Source: Streptomyces sp. S.PNR 29
Lineage (GTDB): Bacteria; Actinomycetota; Actinomycetes; Streptomycetales; Streptomycetaceae
Direction: 5' to 3'
Assembly (NCBI RefSeq): GCF_030386795.1
Contig: NZ_JANUQM010000017.1
Span: forward strand, 62,001-126,000
Length of the DNA: 64,000 nucleotides
The notes under the pieces are model-generated. The model made no database searches. It was not told the origin of the DNA and saw nothing but the letters and a program-made list of their open reading frames with translations. The translations under genes and the position numbers were made by a program. Numbering within the stretch: position 1 is the stretch's first letter; every line of letters starts with the position of its first letter. Positions 23,360 through 32,151 of this stretch are shown here, one piece after another.

Positions 23360-24520
23360 ATGGACCTGCTGAACACGCTGGTGGACAAGGGGCTTCGGCG
23401 CGAGGTGCCGACCCGCGAGGAGGCGCTCGCCGTCCTCGCCACATCCGACGACGAACTGCTCGATGTGGTGGCCGCGGCCGGGAAGGTGCGCCGGCACTGG
23501 TTCGGCCGACGGGTGAAACTCAACTATCTGGTGAACCTGAAGTCGGGGCTGTGCCCCGAGGACTGCTCCTACTGCTCCCAGCGGCTCGGCTCCGAGGCCG
23601 GGATCCTGAAGTACACCTGGCTCAAACCCGACCAGGCCTCCGAGGCCGCCGCCGCGGGCGTGGCCGGGGGCGCCAAGCGGGTGTGTCTGGTGGCCAGCGG
23701 CCGGGGTCCGACCGACCGTGACCTGGACCGGGTCTCCGACACGATCAAGGCGATCAAGGAGCAGAACGAGGGCGTCGAGGTGTGCGCCTGCCTCGGTCTG
23801 CTCTCCGAGGGCCAGGCGGAGCGGCTGCGTGAGGCGGGTGCGGACGCCTACAACCACAACCTCAACACGTCCGAGGCGACGTACGGGGACATCACGACCA
23901 CACACACGTACGCCGACCGCGTCGACACCGTGCAGAAGGCCCACGCGGCCGGGCTGTCCGCCTGCTCGGGGCTGATCGCGGGCATGGGCGAGAGCGACGA
24001 GGACCTGGTCGACGTGGTCTTCTCGCTGCGCGAGCTGGACCCGGACTCCGTTCCGGTCAACTTCCTGATCCCGTTCGAGGGCACCCCGCTCGCCAAGGAG
24101 TGGAACCTCACCCCGCAGCGGTGCCTGCGCATCCTCGCGATGGTGCGGTTCGTCTGCCCGGACGTCGAGGTGCGCATCGCGGGCGGCCGCGAGGTCCATC
24201 TGCGCACGATGCAGCCGCTGGCCCTGCACCTGGCCAACTCGATCTTCCTCGGGGACTACCTCACCAGTGAGGGCCAGGCGGGCAAGGCCGACCTGGAGAT
24301 GATCGCGGACGCCGGGTTCGAGGTGGAGGGCACCGACCAGGTGACGTTGCCGGAGCACCGCGTCGCCACCGGCTGTCACGACGGCGGCGGGGCCTGTGGT
24401 TCGGAGGGTGGCGGTGTCTGCGGGTCCGCCCCCGCCCCGCAGGCGGCCGGCGAGCCCCGTACGGACCTGGTCGCCGTACGCCGCCGAGGTGCCGGAACGG
24501 ACCTCGCGCCCAATGCCTGA
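23360..24520 (+). CDS. bioB: Biotin synthase
   Basis: A 386-residue radical SAM enzyme that inserts sulfur into dethiobiotin. The cluster motif CPEDCSYC supplies Cys65, Cys69 and Cys72. YNHNLNTSEATYGDITTTHT, CSGLIAGMGES and VRIAGGREVHLRTMQPLALH (arginine ligand of the [2Fe-2S] cluster) are standard. It is longer than most BioB proteins: a C-terminal tail of about 50 residues contains CHDGGGACGSEGGGVCGSAP, a glycine-rich three-cysteine segment. The bioA start lies inside the end of bioB (8-bp overlap), so bioB-A-D form an operon. Confidence 0.95.
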   Translation: MDLLNTLVDKGLRREVPTREEALAVLATSDDELLDVVAAAGKVRRHWFGRRVKLNYLVNLKSGLCPEDCSYCSQRLGSEAGILKYTWLKPDQASEAAAAGVAGGAKRVCLVASGRGPTDRDLDRVSDTIKAIKEQNEGVEVCACLGLLSEGQAERLREAGADAYNHNLNTSEATYGDITTTHTYADRVDTVQKAHAAGLSACSGLIAGMGESDEDLVDVVFSLRELDPDSVPVNFLIPFEGTPLAKEWNLTPQRCLRILAMVRFVCPDVEVRIAGGREVHLRTMQPLALHLANSIFLGDYLTSEGQAGKADLEMIADAGFEVEGTDQVTLPEHRVATGCHDGGGACGSEGGGVCGSAPAPQAAGEPRTDLVAVRRRGAGTDLAPNA

Positions 24521-25793
24521 GCTCGGCGTGCCGGACCTGCTGGAGCTCGACCGGCGGCACGTCTGGCATCCGTACGGCCCCATGCCCGGCCGTCAGGAAC
24601 CGCTCGTCGTGGAGTCGGCGAGCGGGGTGCGGCTCAGACTCGCGGACGGCTCGGGCGAGCTCGTCGACGGCATGTCGTCCTGGTGGTCGGCGATCCACGG
24701 CTACAACCACCCGGTGCTCAACGAGGCCGCCCGCGAGCAGCTGGCGCGGATGAGCCATGTGATGTTCGGCGGGCTCACGCACGAGCCCGCCGTACGGCTC
24801 GCGAAGCTCCTTGTCGACATGTCGCCCGACGGTCTGGAGCATGTCTTCCTCGCCGACTCCGGCTCGGTGTCGGTCGAGGTCGCGGTCAAGATGTGCCTGC
24901 AGTACTGGCGTTCGCTGGGCCGCCCCGGCAAGCAGCGCCTGCTGACCTGGCGCGGCGGTTACCACGGCGACACCTGGCAGCCGATGTCGGTGTGCGACCC
25001 CGAGGGCGGCATGCACCAGCTGTGGGCGGGTGTGCTCCAGCGTCAGGTGTTCGCGGACCCGCCGCCGGCCCAGTACGAGGAGTCGTACGCGGATCATCTG
25101 CGCTCGCTCGTCGAGCGGCACGCCGACGAGCTGGCCGCGGTGATCGTCGAGCCGGTGGTGCAGGGCGCGGGTGGGATGCGGTTCCACTCCCCCGCGTATC
25201 TGCGGGTGCTGCGCGAGGCGTGCGACGCGCACGACGTGCTGCTCGTGTTCGACGAGATCGCCACCGGCTTCGGGCGCACGGGCGCGCTGTTCGCGGCGGA
25301 GCACGCGGCGGTGACGCCGGACGTGATGTGCGTCGGCAAGGCCCTGACCGGCGGCTACCTGACCATGGCGGCGACGCTGTGCACGCCGAGGGTGGCCGAC
25401 GGCATCTCGCGGGGCGAGGTGCCGGTGCTCGCCCACGGCCCGACGTTCATGGGCAACCCGCTGGCGGCGGCCGTGGCGTGCGCGTCGATCGGGCTGCTGC
25501 TCGGCCAGGACTGGCCGGCCGAGGTCAAGCGCATCGAGGCCGGGCTGCGGGACGGACTGGCTCCCGCCCGCAAGGTGCCCGGCGTGCGGGACGTGCGGGT
25601 GCTCGGTGCGATCGGGGTCGTCCAGCTCGACCACCCGGTGGACATGAAGGCGGCCACGGAGGCCGCCGTACGCGAGGGCGTGTGGCTACGGCCGTTCCGC
25701 GACCTGATCTACACGATGCCGCCCTACGTCACGGGCGACGCGGATGTGGCGCGGATCGCGCGCGCGGTGTGCGCGGCCGCGCGGGAGGGATGA
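24513..25793 (+). CDS. bioA: Adenosylmethionine-8-amino-7-oxononanoate aminotransferase
   Basis: A 426-residue class III aminotransferase that uses S-adenosylmethionine as amino donor to make 7,8-diaminopelargonate. HVWHPYGPMPG and GMSSWWSAIHGYNHPVLNEA are BioA signatures. FDEIATGFGRTGALFAAEHA precedes the PLP lysine in CVGKALTGGYL (Lys276). GPTFMGNPLAAAVACAS is the phosphate-binding end. The ATG at 24513 overlaps bioB. The bioD start follows one base after the stop. Confidence 0.95.
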   Translation: MPELGVPDLLELDRRHVWHPYGPMPGRQEPLVVESASGVRLRLADGSGELVDGMSSWWSAIHGYNHPVLNEAAREQLARMSHVMFGGLTHEPAVRLAKLLVDMSPDGLEHVFLADSGSVSVEVAVKMCLQYWRSLGRPGKQRLLTWRGGYHGDTWQPMSVCDPEGGMHQLWAGVLQRQVFADPPPAQYEESYADHLRSLVERHADELAAVIVEPVVQGAGGMRFHSPAYLRVLREACDAHDVLLVFDEIATGFGRTGALFAAEHAAVTPDVMCVGKALTGGYLTMAATLCTPRVADGISRGEVPVLAHGPTFMGNPLAAAVACASIGLLLGQDWPAEVKRIEAGLRDGLAPARKVPGVRDVRVLGAIGVVQLDHPVDMKAATEAAVREGVWLRPFRDLIYTMPPYVTGDADVARIARAVCAAAREG

Positions 25794-25794
25794 C

Positions 25795-26511
25795 ATGCCG
25801 GTACTGGTGATCACGGGCACGGGCACCGAGGTCGGCAAGACGGTCACGACGGCCGCCGTCGCCGCCGCGGCGCTGGCAGCCGGCCGGTCGGTGGCCGTGC
25901 TGAAGGCGGCGCAGACGGGCGTCGGGCCGGACGAGCCGGGGGACGCCCAGGAGGTCGCGCGGCTCGCGGGTGAGGTGGCGGCGACGGAGCTCGCCCGCTA
26001 CCCGGAACCGCTCGCTCCGGCGACGGCCGCGCGGCGGGCCGGTCGCGCGCCGGTGCACCCGCAGGAGGTCGCCGAGGCCGCCGCCAAGCTGGCCACCGAG
26101 CACGACCTGGTGCTGGTCGAGGGGGCGGGCGGACTGCTCGTCCGGTTCGACGCGGCGGGCGGGACGCTGGCCGACGCCGCTCAGCTGCTGGGAGCGCCGG
26201 TGCTGGTCGTGGCGTCGGCGGGCCTGGGCACGCTGAACTCGACCGAGCTGACGGTACGGGAACTCCGCTCCCGCGGGGTCGACCCCCTCGGCATCGTCAT
26301 CGGCAGCTGGCCCGAAGCGCCGGACCTCGCCTCCTGCTGCAACCTCGCCGACCTGCCGGACGTGGCGGGGACACCGCTGCTCGGCGCCCTGCCCGCGGGG
26401 GTGGGAGCCCTCGCCCCGGCCGACTTCCGCGCGACGGCACGGCACTGGCTGGCGCCACGGCTGGACGGGACGTGGGACGCCGAGGCGTTCCGGATGCGGC
26501 ACGCTCCCTGA
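25795..26511 (+). CDS. bioD: Dethiobiotin synthetase
   Basis: A 238-residue ATP-dependent ligase closing the ureido ring of dethiobiotin. The P-loop is ITGTGTEVGKTVTTAAVAAA (residues 5-24). VLKAAQTGVGPDEPGD and VLVEGAGGLLVRFD are the substrate and Walker B-like blocks. The ATG at 25795 is one base past the bioA stop. No bioC/bioH or bioW gene for the pimeloyl step is in the window, so early steps are encoded elsewhere. A terminator follows at 26533. Confidence 0.95.
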   Translation: MPVLVITGTGTEVGKTVTTAAVAAAALAAGRSVAVLKAAQTGVGPDEPGDAQEVARLAGEVAATELARYPEPLAPATAARRAGRAPVHPQEVAEAAAKLATEHDLVLVEGAGGLLVRFDAAGGTLADAAQLLGAPVLVVASAGLGTLNSTELTVRELRSRGVDPLGIVIGSWPEAPDLASCCNLADLPDVAGTPLLGALPAGVGALAPADFRATARHWLAPRLDGTWDAEAFRMRHAP

Positions 26512-26532
26512 ACGACTGGGATGGAGCGGCCC

Positions 26533-26556
26533 CCTACCGGGGGGAATCCCGGTAGG
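26533..26556 (+). terminator. Terminator of the bio operon
   Basis: CCTACCGGG (26533-26541) and CCCGGTAGG (26548-26556) form a perfect 9-bp stem with a 6-nt loop, 21 bp after the bioD stop. Confidence 0.75.
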
Positions 26557-26591
26557 TCCCGCCCAGCGGCGGAGGTCCTCATGCCTGGGCG

Positions 26592-26727
26592 GGGTGCGAG
26601 AAGCTGCTCGCCGGGCTGCCCGGGCGCGTGATCGAGGTCGGCGCGGGCAACGGCCTGAACTTCGCGCACTGTCCGGGCACCGTCTCCGAACCGCAGCGTG
26701 TGGCCACCGCTGAACGGCGGCTGCCCT
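26592..26727 (+). pseudogene. Relic of a class I SAM-dependent methyltransferase
   Basis: In one frame this stretch reads EKLLAGLPGRVIEVGAGNGL followed by NFAHCPGTVSEPQ. That is motif I (VIEVGAGNG) of a class I methyltransferase together with its usual flank. There is no proper start, the next motifs are missing, and the frame runs into unrelated sequence within 50 codons. The rest of 26728-26791 shows nothing recognisable. It is a truncated, non-functional remnant between the bio operon and the toxin-antitoxin pair. Confidence 0.65.
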
Positions 26728-26791
26728 CTGGCCCGGGACCCGGTGGCCGCCCTGAGTGCCGGAGTTCAGCGAACCGGCCGCCGGGGCGTGA

Positions 26792-27166
26792 TCACAGGCT
26801 CCACTGGCGCAGCTCCTCCGCGATGTCGTACACCGACGCCTCACCGCTCTTGACCAGCCGGGCCAGCTCGCGGACCTGCTCGGGCGAGGTGGTGACCTTC
26901 AGGCCGCTGGCGACGAGGTAGGCGTAGGCGACGGCGGAGGCGAACAGGGCGTTGGAACGCTCCAGCGCGGGGACGTGGATCAGGAGCTGGAGAAGCGCGG
27001 CTGCGCGTGCGTGCGGGCTGTCGTAGACGGGGACGTCGAAGATCTCGGCCTGGTGGCGTGCGACGGCGGCGACGAGGGCGCCCCAGTCGGTGACCTGGGG
27101 GTCTCCCGGCGTCCGCTGCTCGGCGAGCATCAGCAGCCAGGCGAGGTCGATTCTGAGGTTGCTCAA
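26792..27166 (-). CDS. Doc/Fic-like toxin with degenerate active site
   Basis: A 124-residue soluble helical protein starting with TTG at 27166, 4 bp after the antitoxin stop, so probably coupled to it. Features resembling the Doc branch are an early acidic/His helix (VAAVARHQAEIFDVPVYDSP), then HVPALERSNALFASAVAYAYLVASG where Fic/Doc toxins have HXFXDGNKRTA. The conserved phenylalanine-glycine-lysine residues are largely replaced, so catalytic transfer activity is doubtful. The toxin assignment depends strongly on the adjacent RHH antitoxin gene. It could be an inactive relative or an unusual toxin. Confidence 0.72.
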   Translation of the reverse strand: MSNLRIDLAWLLMLAEQRTPGDPQVTDWGALVAAVARHQAEIFDVPVYDSPHARAAALLQLLIHVPALERSNALFASAVAYAYLVASGLKVTTSPEQVRELARLVKSGEASVYDIAEELRQWSL

Positions 27167-27170
27167 CGGA

Positions 27171-27389
27171 TCAGCGGCGGGGCTCGCCGACCTCCTCGGA
27201 GAACACCTTCTCGTACTGCTTCATGAAGTCGGCGGCGGCCTCCACGAACGTCTGGCCGACCTCGCCGGTGTCCTGTCTGACCAGCTCCTCGATGTAGCGG
27301 TTGACGCTCATGCCGCGCGCCAGCGCGCGCTCGCGTGCCGCTCGGGCGGTGCCTTCGTCCACCCGTACATTCAGCTGGGTCTTCGCCAT
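27171..27389 (-). CDS. Ribbon-helix-helix antitoxin
   Basis: A 72-residue protein. The N-terminal strand AKTQLNVRVDEGTARAARER and helix ARGMSVNRYIEELVRQ form a MetJ/Arc-type DNA-binding domain. The acidic-amphipathic C-terminus (FVEAAADFMKQYEKVFSEEV) is suited to bind the partner. It precedes the Doc-like gene by 4 bp, the normal antitoxin-first order. Twin GCTAGC sites lie immediately upstream and are the probable autoregulatory operator. Confidence 0.87.
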   Translation of the reverse strand: MAKTQLNVRVDEGTARAARERALARGMSVNRYIEELVRQDTGEVGQTFVEAAADFMKQYEKVFSEEVGEPRR

Positions 27390-27397
27390 ACCTTGAA

Positions 27398-27417
27398 GCT
27401 AGCGCCGGATTGCTAGC
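27398..27417. promoter_or_regulatory. Tandem GCTAGC operator upstream of the RHH antitoxin
   Basis: Two identical palindromes GCTAGC (27398-27403 and 27412-27417), 14 bp apart start to start, each followed by a CCGG-containing pentamer. They lie 9 bp upstream of the antitoxin start codon. Closely spaced half-sites are typical for RHH dimers. Confidence 0.6.
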
Positions 27418-27605
27418 ACCGGCAAGTGGTCACACGGGGGACAACAGAGTGCCCCTTACACGGGCATCAGGTGCCCGACCTGGGGTGGAGACCAGGCCTG
27501 GACCCCTGGAGGATTCCGGGTGTGGGACGCATCACATTACCCTCGGGCAGAACAAGGAAGTCCTGCATCTCCCCGAGCTACATCTCCCCCGGCTAGGAGG
27601 CGGCC

Positions 27606-28430
27606 TTGTCCACACCTGCTGCGGAGCACGCCCCAGGACTCGCGTCGGCCGACGGGATCGCGGCCCGCGCCCGCGGTCTGACCAAGGCGTACGGCTCGGG
27701 CGAGACGGCGGTGCTCGCCCTCGACTCGGTGGACGTGGACATCACGCGCGGCCGGTTCACCGCGGTCATGGGGCCGTCGGGCTCCGGGAAGTCCACGCTG
27801 ATGCACTGCCTGGCGGGGCTCGACACCGTTTCCGCCGGTCAGGTGTGGCTCGGTGACACCGAGATCACGGGTCTGAAGGAGCGCGAGCTGACCCGGCTGC
27901 GCCGCGACCGGATCGGTTTCATGTTCCAGTCGTTCAACCTCATCCCGACGCTGAACGCCCTGGAGAACATCACCCTGCCCATGGACATCGCGGGCCAGAA
28001 GCCCGACGAGAAGTGGCTCGACCAGGTCATCGACACGCTGGGGCTGCGGGACCGGCTCGGGCACCGGCCGTCCCAGCTCTCCGGCGGCCAGCAGCAGCGC
28101 GTGGCGTGCGCCCGGGCGCTGGCCTCCCGCCCCGAGCTGATCTTCGCGGACGAGCCGACCGGAAACCTCGACTCGCGGGCCGGGCTGGAGGTGCTCGGCT
28201 TTCTGCGCGAGGCCGTCGACGAGCTCGGGCAGACCGTCGTCATGGTCACCCACGACCCGGGCGCCGCCGCCCACTCCGACCTCGTGCTCTTCCTCGGGGA
28301 CGGGCGGATCGTGGACGAGATGGGGCGGCCTACCGCGGAGGCCGTGCTGGAGCGGATGAAGCGCTTCGATGTGATCCGCGGCCAGTTCGACGGCGACAGT
28401 CCCGGCGACCCGCCGCCCGGCAAGGACTGA
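27606..28430 (+). CDS. ABC transporter ATP-binding protein (MacB/LolD type)
   Basis: A 274-residue cytosolic ATPase starting with TTG at 27606 after CTAGGAGG. Walker A is GPSGSGKSTLMHCLAG near residue 58. The Q-loop is in FMFQSFNLIPTLNALENITL, the signature is LSGGQQQRVACARALASRP, Walker B is LIFADEPTGNLDS and the H-loop VMVTHDPGAAAHSD. This family works with FtsX-like permeases in lipoprotein, peptide or drug export rather than classical import. The permease gene starts 4 bp downstream. Confidence 0.94.
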   Translation: MSTPAAEHAPGLASADGIAARARGLTKAYGSGETAVLALDSVDVDITRGRFTAVMGPSGSGKSTLMHCLAGLDTVSAGQVWLGDTEITGLKERELTRLRRDRIGFMFQSFNLIPTLNALENITLPMDIAGQKPDEKWLDQVIDTLGLRDRLGHRPSQLSGGQQQRVACARALASRPELIFADEPTGNLDSRAGLEVLGFLREAVDELGQTVVMVTHDPGAAAHSDLVLFLGDGRIVDEMGRPTAEAVLERMKRFDVIRGQFDGDSPGDPPPGKD

Positions 28431-28434
28431 CGCC

Positions 28435-31002
28435 GTGCTGAAGGCGACACTCAGGAGTTTCCTCGCGCACAAGGGACGGCTGCTGCTCTCGGCGCTGGCC
28501 GTCGTGCTGTCCGTGGCGTTCGTCGCGGGCAGCCTGATCTTCTCCGACACCCTGAGCCGCACCTTCGACCGGTTGTTCGCCTCGACCGCGGCCGACGTCA
28601 CCGTCAGCCCGAAGCAGGGCCTCGGCGAGGCGTTCCCCTCCGGTATGACGGCCACCCTGCCGGCCGCGGTCGCCGACCGCGTGGCACGGGTCGACGGGGT
28701 CGCGTCCGCGCGCGTGGACGCGGAGGCCGAGAACATCACCGTCGTCGACCGGGACAACAAGCCCGTCGGCCCGACCACCAACGCCCCCACCATCGGCACC
28801 GACTGGAACCCGACCGAGCGCAGCCCGGTGGAGCTCACCTCGGGGCACGCACCCCGGGGGCCGGCTCAGGCGCTGCTCGACTCGGAGACGGCCGACCGCA
28901 AGAACGTGCGCATCGGTGACACCCTCACCGTCATCGCGGCGCCCGGCTCGTTCAGGGTCGAGGTCGTCGGCATCGCCACGTTCACCACCACCAACCCCGG
29001 CGCCGCCCTGCTCTTCCTCGACACCCCGACCGCGCAGACCAAGCTGCTGGGCGACGCCCGGGCGGCCACCAGCATCTCGGTCGATGCCGAGGAGGGGGTG
29101 AGCGACGCCCGGCTCAAGCAGCGGGTCGCCGCCGCGCTCGGCCCGGCCACGTACGAGTACCGGACGGCCGACGAGCAGGCCAAGTCCGACGTCGAGCAGC
29201 TGGGCGGATTCCTCGACGTCATCAAGTACGTCATGCTCGGCTTCGCCGGGGTGGCCGTGCTCGTCGGCGTGTTCCTGATCGTCAACACCTTCTCGATGCT
29301 GATCGCCCAGCGCACCCGTGAGCTGGGCCTGCTGCGGGCACTGGGCGCCGACCGGCGCCAGGTCCGCCGCTCGGTCCTCACCGAGGCGCTGCTGCTCGGA
29401 CTGGTCGGCTCCACGCTGGGCCTGATCCTGGGCATCGGGCTGGCCGCCGGGCTCATCGAGCTGATGGGCCTGCTCGGCATGAACATCGGTTCGGACGAGA
29501 TGGTGATCGGCTGGGCGACACCGGTGATCGCCTATGTCGTCGGCGTCGGCGTGACCTTCGTCGCGGCGTACCCACCGGCCCGTCGCGCGGCCGGTGTCTC
29601 GCCGATGGCGGCGCTCGCGGACGCCGAGGTCGCCGGGGTGGGCCGGCCGCTGCGGGTGCGGGCCGTGGTGGGAGTGGTCGTCGGGGCGGCGGGCGTGGCC
29701 GCACTCGTGGGGTGCGCGTGGTCGTCGAGGACCGGGTCGGCGGCCTCCCTGCTGGGGCTCGGCATCGTCCTGACGCTCATCGCGACCGTGATCGCGGGGC
29801 CGCTGCTCGTCCGCCCGGTGATCCGTGTCCTCGGCGCGGCCTTCCCCGCGCTGTTCGGTTCCGTCGGCCGGATGAGCCAGCGCAACGCCCTGCGCAATCC
29901 CCGTCGTACCGGCGCCACCGCCGCCGCCCTCATGGTGGGGCTCGCCCTGGTCGGCGGGATGTCGGTGGCGAGCGCCTCCATGACCAAGTCCTTCGACCAG
30001 CAGATCGACAGGACGCTGGGCGCCGACTTCGTCGTGCAGAACTCCAACTTCCAGCCGTTCCCGCGCGAGGTCACCGACAAGGTGCGCGACACGCCGGGCG
30101 CCGGGCTCGTCGTACGGTCGCGGTTCACGCCGGTGGCGGTACGGCTGCCGGACGGCGACCGGGTGGAGACGACGGCGGCGGGCTACGACCTGCGGCTCGA
30201 CGAGGTCGCCAACATCACGTACGCGCAGGGCGGCACCGCCGCCGCGCTCGCCGCCGGGCGCATGGCGATGGACGTGGACTTCGCGCGGGACCACGGCGTA
30301 CGGCTCGGCAGCACGCTCCCGGTCGAGTTCCAGGGCGGGCGCACCGCCGAGCTGAGGGTGGGCGCCCTCACCGACCAGGAGCAGGCCGAGGGGTTCGGGA
30401 CTCAGGGCGGGATGTACTTCGGTCTGGACACGCTGGAGCGGTACGCGCCGGGCGGTCAGGAGTCCGCGCTGTACGTGAACGCCGCCCCGGGCACGAGCGA
30501 CGGCGAGCTGCGCGCGAACCTGGAGCGGACGCTCGATCCGTATCCGCAGGTGCAGGTGCGGGACCTGGCCGACTACAAGGACCTCGTGCACGACCAGATC
30601 GCGGTCCTGCTCTACCTGGTGTACGCACTGCTCGGACTGGCGATCGTCATCGCGGTGCTCGGCGTGGTCAACACCCTCGCCCTGTCGGTGGTGGAGCGCA
30701 CGCGGGAGATCGGGCTGCTGCGGGCGATCGGACTCGCCCGGCGCCAGCTGCGCCGGATGATCCGGCTGGAGTCGGTGGTGATCGCGGTGTTCGGCGCGGT
30801 CCTGGGGCTGGCGCTGGGGCTGGTGTGGGGGGTGTGCACCCAGCAGGTGCTGGCGCTGCAGGGCATGACGGCGTTCGCCGTGCCCTGGGGCACGATCGTC
30901 GCGGTGGTGATCGGCTCTGCGGTGGTGGGCGTGGTGGCGGCGCTGCTGCCCGCGTTGCGTGCATCGCGCATGAATGTGCTGGCGGCCATCGCCCACGAGT
31001 GA
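28435..31002 (+). CDS. ABC transporter permease with two FtsX domains
   Basis: An 855-residue membrane protein starting with GTG at 28435. After a first transmembrane helix (LLLSALAVVLSVAFVAGSLI) comes a MacB-type periplasmic domain, then three helices near residues 260-390 (FAGVAVLVGVFLIVNTFSML). A second periplasmic domain follows, and a second helix triplet ends the protein (YLVYALLGLAIVIAVLGVVN, VVIAVFGAVLGLALGLVWG). ERTREIGLLRAIGLARRQLR is the coupling segment. With the ATPase it likely exports an envelope component or antimicrobial. The substrate is unknown. Confidence 0.93.
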   Translation: MLKATLRSFLAHKGRLLLSALAVVLSVAFVAGSLIFSDTLSRTFDRLFASTAADVTVSPKQGLGEAFPSGMTATLPAAVADRVARVDGVASARVDAEAENITVVDRDNKPVGPTTNAPTIGTDWNPTERSPVELTSGHAPRGPAQALLDSETADRKNVRIGDTLTVIAAPGSFRVEVVGIATFTTTNPGAALLFLDTPTAQTKLLGDARAATSISVDAEEGVSDARLKQRVAAALGPATYEYRTADEQAKSDVEQLGGFLDVIKYVMLGFAGVAVLVGVFLIVNTFSMLIAQRTRELGLLRALGADRRQVRRSVLTEALLLGLVGSTLGLILGIGLAAGLIELMGLLGMNIGSDEMVIGWATPVIAYVVGVGVTFVAAYPPARRAAGVSPMAALADAEVAGVGRPLRVRAVVGVVVGAAGVAALVGCAWSSRTGSAASLLGLGIVLTLIATVIAGPLLVRPVIRVLGAAFPALFGSVGRMSQRNALRNPRRTGATAAALMVGLALVGGMSVASASMTKSFDQQIDRTLGADFVVQNSNFQPFPREVTDKVRDTPGAGLVVRSRFTPVAVRLPDGDRVETTAAGYDLRLDEVANITYAQGGTAAALAAGRMAMDVDFARDHGVRLGSTLPVEFQGGRTAELRVGALTDQEQAEGFGTQGGMYFGLDTLERYAPGGQESALYVNAAPGTSDGELRANLERTLDPYPQVQVRDLADYKDLVHDQIAVLLYLVYALLGLAIVIAVLGVVNTLALSVVERTREIGLLRAIGLARRQLRRMIRLESVVIAVFGAVLGLALGLVWGVCTQQVLALQGMTAFAVPWGTIVAVVIGSAVVGVVAALLPALRASRMNVLAAIAHE

Positions 31003-31047
31003 TTGACTCGTCCGCGGCCTCAAGTAGCTTGCCGCGGAGGAGAGTTC

Positions 31048-31935
31048 ATGACCCACCCGTTCCGTTTCGGCGTCAATCTGACGGTTCCGGCCCCGGCCGA
31101 GGAGTGGCGCGCCAAGTGCCGCCGCGCCGAGGAGCTCGGCTACGACGTGATCCTCGTCCCCGACCACCTCGGCATGGTCGCGCCCTTCCCGGCGCTGGTC
31201 GCGGCGGCCGAGGCCACCGAGCGGCCGCGGCTCGGCACGTTCGTGCTCAACGCCGGGTTCTGGAATCCGGCGCTGCTGGCCCGCGAGGTGGCGACGACGG
31301 ACGCCCTGACGGGTGGGCGCCTCGAACTCGGGCTCGGCACCGGCTACGTGGAGGCGGAGCACGAGACGGCCGGGCTGCCGTTCGGCTCGCCGCGCGAACG
31401 GGTGGACCATCTGCGGCGCACGATCGAGGAGCTGGACCGGCTGCTCGGCTCCGCGGAGCACCGGCCCCAGCCGGTCCAGCGGCCCCGGATCCCGCTGCTG
31501 ATCGGCGGCAACGGCGACCGGATGCTGCGGCTCGTCGCCGAGCACGCGGACGTCGCGGCGTTCACCGGCGCGCGGCCGGCGCCGGGGAGCCCGGCGGGGC
31601 TGGCCCCGCTCACCGCCGAGGAGCTCGACGAGCGTGTGGCGCGGTACAGGGAGCTCGCGGCCGGCCGCAAGGAACCGGCGGAACTGAACCTTCTTCTCCA
31701 GATGGTCATCGTCACCGAGGATCGCGAGGCCGCGGTCCAGCCGTTCCTCGAATACCTGCCGGACCTGACCCCGGAGCAGGTCATGGACCTGCCCATCGGC
31801 CTGGTCGGCACCGAGGAGCAGATCACCGCGCAGATCCTGGCGCACCGCGAGCGCTACGGGTTCACCTACCTCACGGTCCTGGAGCCGTACATGGAGGCGT
31901 TCGCGCCGGTCATGGAGGCGCTGCGCGGCGCGTGA
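31048..31935 (+). CDS. F420-dependent LLM-class oxidoreductase
   Basis: A 295-residue TIM-barrel protein starting at an ATG at 31048 behind GGAGGAGAG. Characteristic stretches are FGVNLTVPAPAEEWRAKCRR, GYDVILVPDHLGMVAPFPAL, the cofactor-phosphate region DALTGGRLELGLGTGYVEAE and IPLLIGGNGDRMLRLVAEHA. These mark bacterial luciferase-like monooxygenases/reductases that use deazaflavin F420 in actinobacteria. The reaction is unknown. It lies 45 bp after the ABC permease but has its own ribosome-binding site, so it may be a separate unit. Confidence 0.9.
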   Translation: MTHPFRFGVNLTVPAPAEEWRAKCRRAEELGYDVILVPDHLGMVAPFPALVAAAEATERPRLGTFVLNAGFWNPALLAREVATTDALTGGRLELGLGTGYVEAEHETAGLPFGSPRERVDHLRRTIEELDRLLGSAEHRPQPVQRPRIPLLIGGNGDRMLRLVAEHADVAAFTGARPAPGSPAGLAPLTAEELDERVARYRELAAGRKEPAELNLLLQMVIVTEDREAAVQPFLEYLPDLTPEQVMDLPIGLVGTEEQITAQILAHRERYGFTYLTVLEPYMEAFAPVMEALRGA

Positions 31936-31959
31936 CCGTCCGCACGCCGGAATACACCG

Positions 31960-32135
31960 TGACGCATCCTCGCGCGAGATGTGATCGCCGTACTCCCGGA
32001 AGACGGGGAGCCGGCCGGCACGGCGATCGCGGGCCTCGGCGGGCAGAGCGTCCACCTCCTCGGCGAAGCGCCCCGACGTCCGGCTCGCCTGTCCTGAACG
32101 GTCGAAGACCAGTGCCACGACCTCCGGGCGCCATG
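31960..32135 (-). pseudogene. Possible unidentified gene remnant
   Basis: On the minus strand one frame reads RPEVVALVFDRSGQASRTSG and continues with FAEEVDALPAEARDRR and LPVFREYGDHISRED. The third codon positions are strongly G/C, as in real genes. There is no matching start, stop or recognisable domain, and the frame continues meaninglessly into the LLM gene. It is best explained as a short leftover of a lost gene. The family was not identified. Confidence 0.3.
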
Positions 32136-32151
32136 GACTCGACGCGGTGGA

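Noticed and set aside
28330..32118. A 1262-codon open frame on the minus strand under the ABC transporter genes
   Set aside because: It mirrors strongly supported plus-strand genes (ABC ATPase, FtsX permease, LLM enzyme). Its translation is Arg/Gly/Asp/His-rich without domains, the usual antisense shadow in high-GC DNA.
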